Assembly (NCBI GenBank): GCA_030527205.1
Contig: JAUNBG010000006.1
Location: 1 to 64,000 of the forward strand
Length of the DNA: 64,000 bases
Direction: 5' to 3'
DNA from: Planctomycetia bacterium
Lineage (GTDB): Bacteria > Planctomycetota > Planctomycetia > Pirellulales > Thermoguttaceae
The position numbers and the translations under genes are program-made. Positions 28,307 to 36,455 of this stretch are shown piece after piece. A model generated the notes under the pieces. The model searched no databases. It was not told where the DNA came from and saw only the letters and a program-made list of their open reading frames with translations. Each line of letters opens with the position of its first letter. Within the stretch, counting starts at the first letter, position 1.

Positions 28307-29776
28307 ATGAAAAATGATCGAATCTTCAAAACGGCATTAATGATTTTAATAACGAGTTTAATGTTGCTTTTTGTTGTTCCGATATCAGCGGATGAGACGC
28401 CTGGGGCTGAGGATGTTTCTCTGGAAGAATCATTTCGGCAAGCCCAGATTTTATCCAATGCGTTTCGGCAAACATCCAGGAAAGTCATTCCTTCTGTCGT
28501 TAAAATTATTATTCAAGAAAACGCAGAACTGAAAGATTCCAAAAAGTTTTTGCCGTTTGGCGATATTTTTCCTGATTTACCAAACGAAGAAGAAATAGAA
28601 GGAGTCGGTTCGGGCGTTCTGGTTGATCCGAAAGGGATAATTTTAACGAATAATCATGTTGTTTCGGAAGGCCAGAATATTAATGTCGAACTTTATGACG
28701 GCCGCAAATTTAGTGCCAAGACAGTTAAAAAGGATCCGAAATCGGATTTAGCTGTTTTAACGCTTGAGTCAAAAGAAGAACTTCCTTATCTAACGTTTGC
28801 GGACAGCGACCAACTTGAAATAGGCGATTGGGTTTTGGCAATAGGGAATCCTTTTATGCTGGAATCCTCGGTCAGCGCAGGAATAATCAGCGCCAAAAAA
28901 CGTTTTCTGCATGGACAAATGGGGAAACGGGAACACGGTTCTTTTATTCAAACCGATGCGGCGGTTAATCCGGGAAATAGCGGCGGTCCGCTTGTTAATT
29001 TGAAGGGCGAAATTGTTGGAATCAATACAGCTATTGCTTCTCTATCTGGAGGAAACCAGGGAATTGGCTTTGCGATTCCTTCCAATACAGCGGTTTGGAT
29101 TATGAAGCAACTGATCGAAAAGGGAAAAGTTGATCGCGCTTTTTTAGGCGCTCCTTTTGATTCGTTGAAATATGAAGAAGCCAAGCGATATAAACTGGCG
29201 CCGCGCGAAGGGGTTAAAATCGGGACTCCGTTTAAAGATTCTCCTGCCGCAAAGGCCGGATTGAAAAGCAATGACGTTATTCTGGCTTTTGATGAAAAAC
29301 CGATTGATTCTTTGGAGACTCTTCAAATGCTGATTGAATGCGCAGACGTTTCTTTGGAACATCAATTGACTGTTTTGAGAAACAATAATCATAACCGATT
29401 GAATTTTCCGATAAAATTAGAAATTCTTCCCGATAATTATGTTGGAATTCCGCAAACGGAACAATTGGTTAAAAAAGGGGAACATTATAATGATCGCGCT
29501 TTAGGTTTGATGCTCATTCCGTTGACAACGGATTCCGCAAAGCGCTTGAACATTCCAGAAGATCAGCGCGGCTTGGTTGTTTTGAGCGTTATGCCAGGAA
29601 GCCTTGCCTATCAAGCAGGCATTCGAGACGGAATGTTGTTGACCAAAGTCAATCAACAGTCTGTTTCAAACGTTGAGGAATTCGATAAAATTCGGCAATC
29701 TGTGCCTCAGGAAAATGAGCTTGAGTTTGAGGTTTTTTATAAAGGCGAAGCAAAAATCATTCGTTTAAAAAAATAA
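28307..29776 (+). CDS. Periplasmic serine protease, DegP/HtrA family
   Basis: Envelope protein quality control. Signal peptide 1-28 (LMILITSLMLLFVVPISA). Trypsin-like domain with catalytic triad His117 (LTNNHVV), Asp147 (KSDLAVL) and Ser225 (NPGNSGGPLV). Two PDZ domains follow (about 275-370 and 395-485: FLGAPF, SPAAKAGLKSNDVILAFD and GLVVLSVMPGSLAYQAGIRDGM). 489 residues, normal for DegP-type proteins. AAGGAA precedes the ATG. Located 9 bp after the PfkB gene; a strong terminator follows at 29895. Confidence 0.95.
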   Translation: MKNDRIFKTALMILITSLMLLFVVPISADETPGAEDVSLEESFRQAQILSNAFRQTSRKVIPSVVKIIIQENAELKDSKKFLPFGDIFPDLPNEEEIEGVGSGVLVDPKGIILTNNHVVSEGQNINVELYDGRKFSAKTVKKDPKSDLAVLTLESKEELPYLTFADSDQLEIGDWVLAIGNPFMLESSVSAGIISAKKRFLHGQMGKREHGSFIQTDAAVNPGNSGGPLVNLKGEIVGINTAIASLSGGNQGIGFAIPSNTAVWIMKQLIEKGKVDRAFLGAPFDSLKYEEAKRYKLAPREGVKIGTPFKDSPAAKAGLKSNDVILAFDEKPIDSLETLQMLIECADVSLEHQLTVLRNNNHNRLNFPIKLEILPDNYVGIPQTEQLVKKGEHYNDRALGLMLIPLTTDSAKRLNIPEDQRGLVVLSVMPGSLAYQAGIRDGMLLTKVNQQSVSNVEEFDKIRQSVPQENELEFEVFYKGEAKIIRLKK

Positions 29777-29894
29777 TCAAAATTTGTTTGATTGTTTGAA
29801 GACTGACTTTTCAGCCAATTCAATTGTTCTTCTTTAAACAAACCAACTCATTCTCAAAAGCAACAGTCCTTATAAAAACAGGGAAACGAGTATG

Positions 29895-29929
29895 CCGATG
29901 TCAGATTTGACATCGGTTTTGCTTTTTTG
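29895..29929 (+). terminator. Rho-independent terminator after the htrA-like gene
   Basis: Perfect 9-bp stem CCGATGTCA (29895-29903) / TGACATCGG (29908-29916) with a GATT loop, then TTTTGCTTTTTT. Confidence 0.9.
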
Positions 29930-30184
29930 AATTCTTCGTCTTTTTTGGCTTGCGATTTCTGAATTCGGATTTTTCAACTGTTTTGAACAGAACGTCCCTG
30001 TTTTTTCTTTGAATATTGCGCTATTATAGATCAAAAACGAACTTCTTTTTTTCCCTTATTATTGTTAAAAAAAAGATCATTGTTCAATAAAATGGACTTT
30101 TGACTTGAAACTCATTTTTAACAATGATAAAATTGTTTCTTTGAATCGGTCAATATTAAAATGAAATTCTCAACCAAAGGATCA
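29930..30184. other. Intergenic region before the fusion hydrolase
   Basis: With the terminator this makes about 408 bp without a gene. TTGACT at 30100 and TGATAAAAT at 30125-30133 may form a weak promoter, but the spacing is longer than the usual 17. Confidence 0.3.
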
Positions 30185-32110
30185 ATGATGAAAAAAATTC
30201 TTTCGATGACAATGTTTTCTTTTCTATTTTGCTTTTTGATACTGATTCAAAGTCAGGCTCAAACGCAAGAAACAAAAATGCTTCCCCGGGCAACGCCGGA
30301 ATCGCAAGGGATTTCTTCGGCCGCCATTGAAGAATTTGTTTCGGCCGTTGATGAAAAAATAACGTCAATGCATAGTTTTATGCTGATTCGTCATGGGCAA
30401 GTCGTTGCTGAATGTTATTGGGCTCCTTATCATTCAGATTTGCCGCATATGCTTTATTCGTTGAGCAAAAGTTTTACATCAACAGCCGTTGGGTTTGCCA
30501 TTGCAGAAGGAAAACTTCAGCTGGACGATCCGGTCATTTCATTTTTTCCCGACGATTTGCCGCAGGAAATCAGCGAAAATTTGAAAAAAATGCGAGTTCG
30601 CGATCTTCTTTCAATGTCTTGCGGACATGAAAATGAAACGTCTTATCCTGATGAGACCTGGGTCAAATCTTTTTTAGCTCATCCAGTTCCGTTCGAACCG
30701 GGAACTCATTTTCGTTACAATACGCCGGGAACTTATATGTTGTCGGCCATTGTTCAAAAAGTAACAGGCCAAACGGTTTTGGATTATTTGAAACCGCGTC
30801 TGTTTGAGCCGCTTGGCATTGAGAATCCGTATTGGGAAACAAGTCCGCAGGGAATCTCGAAAGGGGGAACCGGTCTCTTTGTCCGAACAGAAGACATTGC
30901 CAAATTCGGTCAACTTTATCTTCAAAAAGGAAATTGGAACGGCGAACAACTTTTGCCTCAAGAATGGGTTGAGACCGCAACCTCGAAAAAGATTTCCAAT
31001 GGCGATCCGTCGAAACAAAGCGATTGGTCGCAAGGCTATTGTTTTCAATTTTGGCGCTGTCAACATAATTGTTTTCGAGGCGACGGCGCGCATGGGCAAT
31101 TTTGCGTCGTTATGCCGGATCAAGACGCCGTTGTTGTTATGACCGCCGACTCAAATAATTTGCAAGGACAACTTAATTTTGTCTGGGAAATCCTTCTTCC
31201 GGCAATGAAAAACGAAGCGCTTCCAGAAAATCCGACCAATCTGGAAAAGCTGAATGAAAAATGCTCAAAATTGATAGCCGGTTATCCTGGCGGTTCGCGA
31301 AGTCAGGTTTTGCCGGAACAAACCATTTCGAGCAAAATTCTTCAAAAGGAAATGAAATTTTCCGTTTATCTTCCGGCAGGTTATAAAACTTCGGCAGAAC
31401 CGATGCCGGTTCTTTATTTGCTTCATGGAACGGGCGGAGACGCAATGAATTGGTTGAACAAAGACGCGGCCAAAATCGCTGACGAAACGTTCCAAAACGG
31501 CTTGGCCCAACCGATGATTATTGTCATTCCCGACGGCGAACTGACTTGGTATATGAACAGCCCAAACGGCGATTATCAATACGAAGATTATTTTGTCAAC
31601 GAATTAATCCCTTATATAAATGAACAATATCGCTGTAAAACGGATAAATCGAATCGATTTGTCGCCGGCCTTTCGATGGGCGGATTTGGTTCATTGCTTC
31701 TTTCGCTTCATTATCCAGAACTTTTCGACGCTTGTTACGCAATGAGCGCTGCGTTTTATACAGACGACGAAATTCGGAATATGTCTGTTGAAAATATTAA
31801 AAATCGGCATGAAACGCCTCCGTTGGGCGATATTGAGGACAAAGAGAAACGCTTAACTGATTTTTGGTATCAAAACAGCATTTTCGATCTCGTTCAAAAA
31901 ATGCCGGCGGAACAAAAGAAATCAGTTCGATTTTTTCTCGATTGCGGCGACGACGATTATTATTGTCGAGATAATGCGCTTTTGTTTGCTCAAATGATTG
32001 ATTTGCAAATCGCTCCGGTTGAATTTCGCGTTCGAAATGGCGGCCATTCCTGGGAATATTGGCAAACGGCGCTTCCAATGGCTCTAGAGTTTTTCTGCCC
32101 GGGAAAATAA
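30185..32110 (+). CDS. Exported beta-lactamase-like serine hydrolase fused to an esterase
   Basis: About 641 residues, two alpha/beta hydrolytic modules in one exported chain. Signal peptide about 1-27. Module 1 (about 30-345) is a class C beta-lactamase/DD-peptidase fold with the SLSK serine-lysine motif (about 92-95), a YNTPGTYMLS segment (probable YxN-type motif) and GDGAHGQ near the KTG position. Module 2 (about 365-640) is an esterase D/feruloyl-esterase-like domain with SVYLPAGYK, LLHGTGGDAMNW and the nucleophile elbow GLSMGGFG (about 494-501), plus a terminal NGGHSWEYW His. AAAGG upstream supports the ATG at 30185 or 30188, rather than the one at 30161. Probably cleaves ester or amide groups on cell-wall or polysaccharide substrates; substrate unknown. 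Confidence 0.88.
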   Translation: MMKKILSMTMFSFLFCFLILIQSQAQTQETKMLPRATPESQGISSAAIEEFVSAVDEKITSMHSFMLIRHGQVVAECYWAPYHSDLPHMLYSLSKSFTSTAVGFAIAEGKLQLDDPVISFFPDDLPQEISENLKKMRVRDLLSMSCGHENETSYPDETWVKSFLAHPVPFEPGTHFRYNTPGTYMLSAIVQKVTGQTVLDYLKPRLFEPLGIENPYWETSPQGISKGGTGLFVRTEDIAKFGQLYLQKGNWNGEQLLPQEWVETATSKKISNGDPSKQSDWSQGYCFQFWRCQHNCFRGDGAHGQFCVVMPDQDAVVVMTADSNNLQGQLNFVWEILLPAMKNEALPENPTNLEKLNEKCSKLIAGYPGGSRSQVLPEQTISSKILQKEMKFSVYLPAGYKTSAEPMPVLYLLHGTGGDAMNWLNKDAAKIADETFQNGLAQPMIIVIPDGELTWYMNSPNGDYQYEDYFVNELIPYINEQYRCKTDKSNRFVAGLSMGGFGSLLLSLHYPELFDACYAMSAAFYTDDEIRNMSVENIKNRHETPPLGDIEDKEKRLTDFWYQNSIFDLVQKMPAEQKKSVRFFLDCGDDDYYCRDNALLFAQMIDLQIAPVEFRVRNGGHSWEYWQTALPMALEFFCPGK

Positions 32111-32451
32111 AAACACAAATAACCGACACAAATAACAAAAAATGATAACGGCGATACAATAACGACACAAAAAACAATCTTGTGAGAAGAATCAATAGAC
32201 CGGACGATTATTTTTTGACTTGACTTTCTCGTCCAAAACTCAACCGGATTTGTCTGATTAACCAAAAATTAATTGAAAAAAGGTCGTTTTAATTTGGGAT
32301 TTGGTTTCGCTTCGATAAACGGCCTGTTGCAGGCGAACCAACCCGGCAAGATTCAAGGGGGTTAGACGGGGACTGTTCTTAACCAAAACTTGACGTTCTC
32401 CAAAAGTCCCAACAATTTTTTGATTCTTAAAATAATAGAAAAAGGAAAATA
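32111..32451. other. Intergenic gap
   Basis: 341 bp without a recognisable gene or repeat copy; the segment ACCCGGCAAGATTCAAGGGGG (32340-32360) is the only GC-richer part. Confidence 0.35.
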
Positions 32452-34287
32452 ATGCAAAAACTGACGATAAAACTTTTTGTTTTGTTTTGTTTAACGGCAA
32501 TGACGCTTTCCGCCGACGAAAAAACGGAATCGCCGATTCGCTGGAACGCCGTCGATTTTGGCGTTACAAGCGACGAAAGCGTCGACAATACAGCAGCGCT
32601 TCAAGCCGTTTTGGATCAAGCGGGACAAGCCGGCGGCGGTTTGGTCGAACTTCCGAGCGGACGTTTTCGCTTCGACGGAACGCTTTCGATTCCGGCAGGG
32701 GTTACGCTTTGCGGAACTTATCGGGTTCCTCCGACGATTCATAATGCGGCGCAGCTCCCTAACGGAACGACGCTTTTAACTTATGCCGGTCGCGGAAAAC
32801 CGGAAGAACCGCCCTTTATCCGACTTGCCGGCAGCAATAGCGCCGTCAAGGGATTGGCGATCATTTATCCGGAATGGAAGCAGACGGACGTTCCGCCTGT
32901 TCCTTATCCCCCTTGCATTTATTCGGAGCATACGGACAACGTTGGCGTTATCGATTGCTGCCTTTTGAATCCTTATGAAGGAATCAAATTCGTTTTGGCG
33001 GCGCGTCATTTGGTTCGAAATGTAACCGGTTATCCGATCAAACGCGGACTTTTCGTCGATCAATGTTATGATATTGGTCATATCGAAAATATTCATTTTT
33101 GGCCGTTTGGCGTTATGTATCAACCGAATGATCCTTATTGCAAATGGATTAATTTGGAAGGGGTTGCTTTTGAATTAGCCCGAACCGATTGGCATTATGT
33201 TTCGAATACATTTTGCTTTGGATATGGGGTCGGCTATAAATTCAGCGAATATGAGAACGGCGGAACAAACGGCAACTTTTTGGGAATCGGCGCCGATTCC
33301 TGTCGTCGCGCCGTTTTGGTTGAACAGGCGCAAGAACCGGGACTTCTCATAACGAATGGGGAATTTGTCGGACGCTGGTCCAGCGAAGATTCGATTTGTT
33401 TGGAAATACAAGAGAAATGCGAAGGAAAGGTCAGTTTGAATAATTGCTCTTTTTGGGGACCTGTTCAAACTTGCATTTTGATGAAAAGCCCCAAAGGTCA
33501 GTTGACAACGAATGTTTGTCATTTTGTTAATTGGGACGAAGTTCATAGTTCGCATATGAAAAAAGGTTCGCCTGCCATTCAGCTCGACGCAGGAAAAACG
33601 ATCGTTCAAAGTTCAACCTTTGAAAAATCGGGAACGCATATTTTGGTCGGAAAAGAAGTTAAATCGGCAATTTTAATAGGAAATCAGGCTCAAGGCGGTT
33701 TTTTTGTTGACGGAACAATAACGCCGCGGATTCAAATGGTCGCTAACGAACAGAATCCAATGGAAATTGAACCGGCAAGCAAAGAATGGTTTCGCGTTTT
33801 ATTTGGAACGTCCGGCGACGAAACTTTTTTTGAAGGCTTGTTTTATCCGGAAAAACGAACTGACGAAAATCTTGAACGATCTTTTCGTTGGTCGCAAAAG
33901 AATGCTCAATTTATTCTTCCGGTTGTTCCCAATAAGGATTATGAAATAACGATTGTTCTTGACGTTCCGGGAATGGCTGTCGCCGAAAACGCCGAAAACA
34001 CAGAAAAAGCCGATCATTCCGCCGATGTCGACGCTGGCCTTTATTTTCAGAATCAAAAGGTCGCTTCGCTTCAGGTCGGGCATAACGTTTTGACGTTTCC
34101 TGTTAAATCAGACGGGAAAAAAATCGTTTGCGAACTTCGTTGCCAAGGTTGGATTCCCGCTCAATTTCATGAAAATTCGACAGACGACCGAGAACTCGGC
34201 GTCAGCGTTTTTTCTCTTGAAGCCAAAATGATTGGAACAGAACTTGCCGCTCCTTTTGACGCGAATCGTTCCGTTTGGAATGATTAA
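32452..34287 (+). CDS. Secreted right-handed beta-helix (pectate-lyase-3-like) protein
   Basis: 611 residues, signal peptide 1-21. The first motif, VDFGVTSDESVDNTAALQAV and then GGGLVELPSGRFRFDGTL, is the usual start of pectate_lyase_3/GH28-like beta-helices. Repeated short strands with Asn/Gly turns follow to about residue 425, and a C-terminal beta-sandwich-like domain (about 440-605) may bind carbohydrate. It could be a polysaccharide lyase, epimerase or non-catalytic beta-helix; catalytic residues are not identifiable by eye. AAAGGA lies before the ATG and a hairpin terminator follows. Confidence 0.8.
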   Translation: MQKLTIKLFVLFCLTAMTLSADEKTESPIRWNAVDFGVTSDESVDNTAALQAVLDQAGQAGGGLVELPSGRFRFDGTLSIPAGVTLCGTYRVPPTIHNAAQLPNGTTLLTYAGRGKPEEPPFIRLAGSNSAVKGLAIIYPEWKQTDVPPVPYPPCIYSEHTDNVGVIDCCLLNPYEGIKFVLAARHLVRNVTGYPIKRGLFVDQCYDIGHIENIHFWPFGVMYQPNDPYCKWINLEGVAFELARTDWHYVSNTFCFGYGVGYKFSEYENGGTNGNFLGIGADSCRRAVLVEQAQEPGLLITNGEFVGRWSSEDSICLEIQEKCEGKVSLNNCSFWGPVQTCILMKSPKGQLTTNVCHFVNWDEVHSSHMKKGSPAIQLDAGKTIVQSSTFEKSGTHILVGKEVKSAILIGNQAQGGFFVDGTITPRIQMVANEQNPMEIEPASKEWFRVLFGTSGDETFFEGLFYPEKRTDENLERSFRWSQKNAQFILPVVPNKDYEITIVLDVPGMAVAENAENTEKADHSADVDAGLYFQNQKVASLQVGHNVLTFPVKSDGKKIVCELRCQGWIPAQFHENSTDDRELGVSVFSLEAKMIGTELAAPFDANRSVWND

Positions 34288-34300
34288 CGGTTCGATAAGA

Positions 34301-34330
34301 AAGCCGGTCTGAACAACCGGCTTTTGTTTT
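34301..34330 (+). terminator. Rho-independent terminator after the beta-helix gene
   Basis: 8-bp stem AAGCCGGT (34301-34308) / ACCGGCTT (34316-34323), 7-nt loop, followed by TTGTTTT. Confidence 0.8.
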
Positions 34331-34501
34331 CAATCGAAGTTTCATTAAACCTGTTGATTATTTCGAACATTGAGTTTGCAATACGAGTTCCCCTCAAAAA
34401 ACGCTCAAGTCAAATTTCGTTATTTATAACGATTTCGATTTCTTTCATTTTCGACAGGTTTTTTGAATCATTCAATATTGTCGCTGAGAAAGGTCTTAAT
34501 T

Positions 34502-34609
34502 ATGAAACAATTTTTGAATTTTTCAAGACAAAATTTTTATGATTGTTCTTTCTTGATTATCGTCCTTTTATTTTTGGTCTATTTCTGGCTCAAATCGCTT
34601 ATAATTTAA
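34502..34609 (+). CDS. Short membrane-anchor frame, possible 5' part of a frameshifted gene
   Basis: The ATG at 34502 follows GAGAAAGG at good spacing and encodes 35 residues: MKQFLNFSRQNFYDCS, then a strong transmembrane helix (FLIIVLLFLVYFWLKSLII), then TAA. The next open frame (34543-35061) overlaps it in the -1 frame and lacks its own ribosome binding site. Joining the two by one missing base would give a normal membrane-anchored protein. A run of five T at 34571-34575 inside the overlap is a likely slip point. Whether this is a mutation, an assembly error, a real frameshift site or a separate miniprotein cannot be decided here. Confidence 0.5.
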   Translation: MKQFLNFSRQNFYDCSFLIIVLLFLVYFWLKSLII

Positions 34610-35061
34610 CGGAATTCAAAACAAAGACTTTTGTTCTGGACGACGAATTCATGAATCGAATGTCAACAAACATTGATTCAGGAAAAACTTTCGGGGGTTC
34701 CTATTTAAATCTAAGGGAAAGAAGTTCGTCGATCAATTTAACCTCGGAAGAAGCGAAACAAACAATTTCGTTTTTTCTGCCGGTTCTGTTTTTGGGAAAA
34801 ATGCTTCCCATTGAGATTGATGGGGCGTTCGGCGTTCAGGTCGGACGAAATCCAATCGAAATGTTTTTCTCTCTTAAAGAAAAAAAAATCATTTATTATT
34901 TGGCAAATAACGAAATTATTTATCAAGGGGGAAATTCAATTGAGTTTGCTCATTTTTTAAAGGAACTGAATTTGAAACATAGGCCGGTTCTCTCAAATGA
35001 GATTCCTCAAAACGAAATTCCCGAAAACGAAATGACTGAAATAATCGTTCCGCAACAATAA
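34543..35061 (+). CDS. Hypothetical protein, possible 3' part of a frameshifted gene
   Basis: The frame opens at a TTG (34543) directly after a TGA and has no Shine-Dalgarno; an internal ATG at 34651 is an alternative start. The product is a mixed alpha/beta polypeptide with LTSEEAKQTISFFLPVLF and GAFGVQVGRNPIEMFFSL, and a C-terminal tail with repeated NEIPxNE units (NEIPQNEIPENEMTE). No family recognised. See the overlapping anchor frame at 34502 for the frameshift interpretation. Confidence 0.5.
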   Translation: MFFLDYRPFIFGLFLAQIAYNLTEFKTKTFVLDDEFMNRMSTNIDSGKTFGGSYLNLRERSSSINLTSEEAKQTISFFLPVLFLGKMLPIEIDGAFGVQVGRNPIEMFFSLKEKKIIYYLANNEIIYQGGNSIEFAHFLKELNLKHRPVLSNEIPQNEIPENEMTEIIVPQQ

Positions 35062-35230
35062 GCAAAACAACGGTTTTAATCAACAAACAACCAATCGATT
35101 CCCCTGACTCTCAAAATAGCTTTTTGATACAGAAATTTGTTGAATACGCATTCCATATATAACAAAACGTTTTAATATTCATTTTTAATCTTGATGAAAA
35201 ATTTGGAAAATCAAAAGGAATGTAAAACCG

Positions 35231-36313
35231 ATGAAACCAAACAATGATAATATTCCCGAAAACCGAACGGATCGTCGAACGGCGTTAAAACAAATTCTTG
35301 GACTTCCGGTTTTGGGGGGACTCGGATATTGCGCGTCGGGGCTGATGCTCGAAGAACAGACTCTTTTATCGCAAGAATCGTCGCCGGACTCAACAAAAGT
35401 TTCGCAGGAAACAGACGCTCAAGTTGACGGCGTTTCGGGAGCAACGCGGACTTCCTGGGAAATGCCCAAACTTGAAACCTTAAAAGAACCGATTCCGAAA
35501 GCGAAAATCGGCGATTTGGAAGTCAGCCGGGTTATTCTCGGCGGCAATTTAATGGGCGGCTGGGCTCATTCCCGAGATTTGATTTATGTTTCCGAACTCG
35601 TCAAGCAATATCATACGAAAGAGAAAGTTTTCCAAACATTTCAACTGGCCGAGAAATGCGGAATCAATACATTTATGGGAAATCCGGTCATGAACCAAAT
35701 GTTGGAAGAATATTGGCGCTGGACCGACGGCAAAATGCAGTTTATTTCGGATTGCGGAGCGGGCGGGAAATCAATGCCGGACAACGTTAAACTCGCCATT
35801 GATTTTGGTTGCGACGCTTGTTATATTCATGGCGGAATCTGCGATTCGCTTGTTGCCAATAAAGATTTCAAGACGATTGAAGAATGTCTTCGGATTATGA
35901 CGGATAACGGTCTTCCGACAGGAATCGGCGCTCATTCTCAAGCGACCGTTCAGGGAATTGTTGACGCCGGACTCGTTCCTGATTTTTGGATGAAAACGTT
36001 TCATCATAAGAATTATTGGTCCGCGCAACAAAATGAGGCTTATTCCTGTTTTTCGGTCTTTTGTCCAGAACCGGATGAAACCCGCGAATTTATGCAAAAT
36101 CGAGACGAACCCTGGATCGCTTTTAAAATCTTTGCCGCTGGCGCTATTCCGCCCAATGAAGGGTTCCGTTTCGCTTTCGAAGGCGGGGCGGATTTTGTTT
36201 GCGTCGGAATGTATGACTTTCAAATCGTCGACGATATTAATCTTTGCGTCGATATTCTTAAAAGTCCGCTCAACAGAAAACGACGCCAACTCGAAACGCT
36301 GGCAATGAATTGA
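35231..36313 (+). CDS. Aldo/keto-reductase-like protein with twin-arginine-like leader
   Basis: 360 residues. The N-terminus NRTDRRTALKQILGLPVLGG, with a double Arg before a hydrophobic stretch, looks like a Tat export signal or a signal anchor. The body starts with IGDLEVSRVILGGNLMGGW, the classic first strand of aldo/keto reductases, and continues with FQTFQLAEKCGINTFMGNP and DNGLPTGIGAHSQATVQGI, consistent with a TIM barrel. The usual catalytic Tyr/Lys tetrad is not clearly visible, so an enzymatic role is uncertain. AAAGGA lies about 11 bases upstream. Convergent with the sigma factor gene; nested inverted repeats lie between the two. Confidence 0.7.
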   Translation: MKPNNDNIPENRTDRRTALKQILGLPVLGGLGYCASGLMLEEQTLLSQESSPDSTKVSQETDAQVDGVSGATRTSWEMPKLETLKEPIPKAKIGDLEVSRVILGGNLMGGWAHSRDLIYVSELVKQYHTKEKVFQTFQLAEKCGINTFMGNPVMNQMLEEYWRWTDGKMQFISDCGAGGKSMPDNVKLAIDFGCDACYIHGGICDSLVANKDFKTIEECLRIMTDNGLPTGIGAHSQATVQGIVDAGLVPDFWMKTFHHKNYWSAQQNEAYSCFSVFCPEPDETREFMQNRDEPWIAFKIFAAGAIPPNEGFRFAFEGGADFVCVGMYDFQIVDDINLCVDILKSPLNRKRRQLETLAMN

Positions 36314-36319
36314 TTGAAT

Positions 36320-36385
36320 CGGTCAAAAGAGAAAAAAATCGCCAACGATAATGATTTATCGCGGCGATTTGGGGGGCTTTGACCG
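36320..36385. terminator. Nested inverted repeats between convergent genes
   Basis: Outer arms CGGTCAAA (36320-36327) / TTTGACCG (36378-36385) enclose inner arms AAATCGCC (36336-36343) / GGCGATTT (36363-36370). Its position between the convergent 3' ends of the genes at 35231 and 36456 suggests a bidirectional terminator, but T-runs are weak. Confidence 0.5.
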
Positions 36386-36455
36386 TTGTTGAATGTTTAA
36401 CGCTTTGATATAAGAATTTCTTTTGAGAAATCAAAAGATCATTCGTTTAAAAAAA

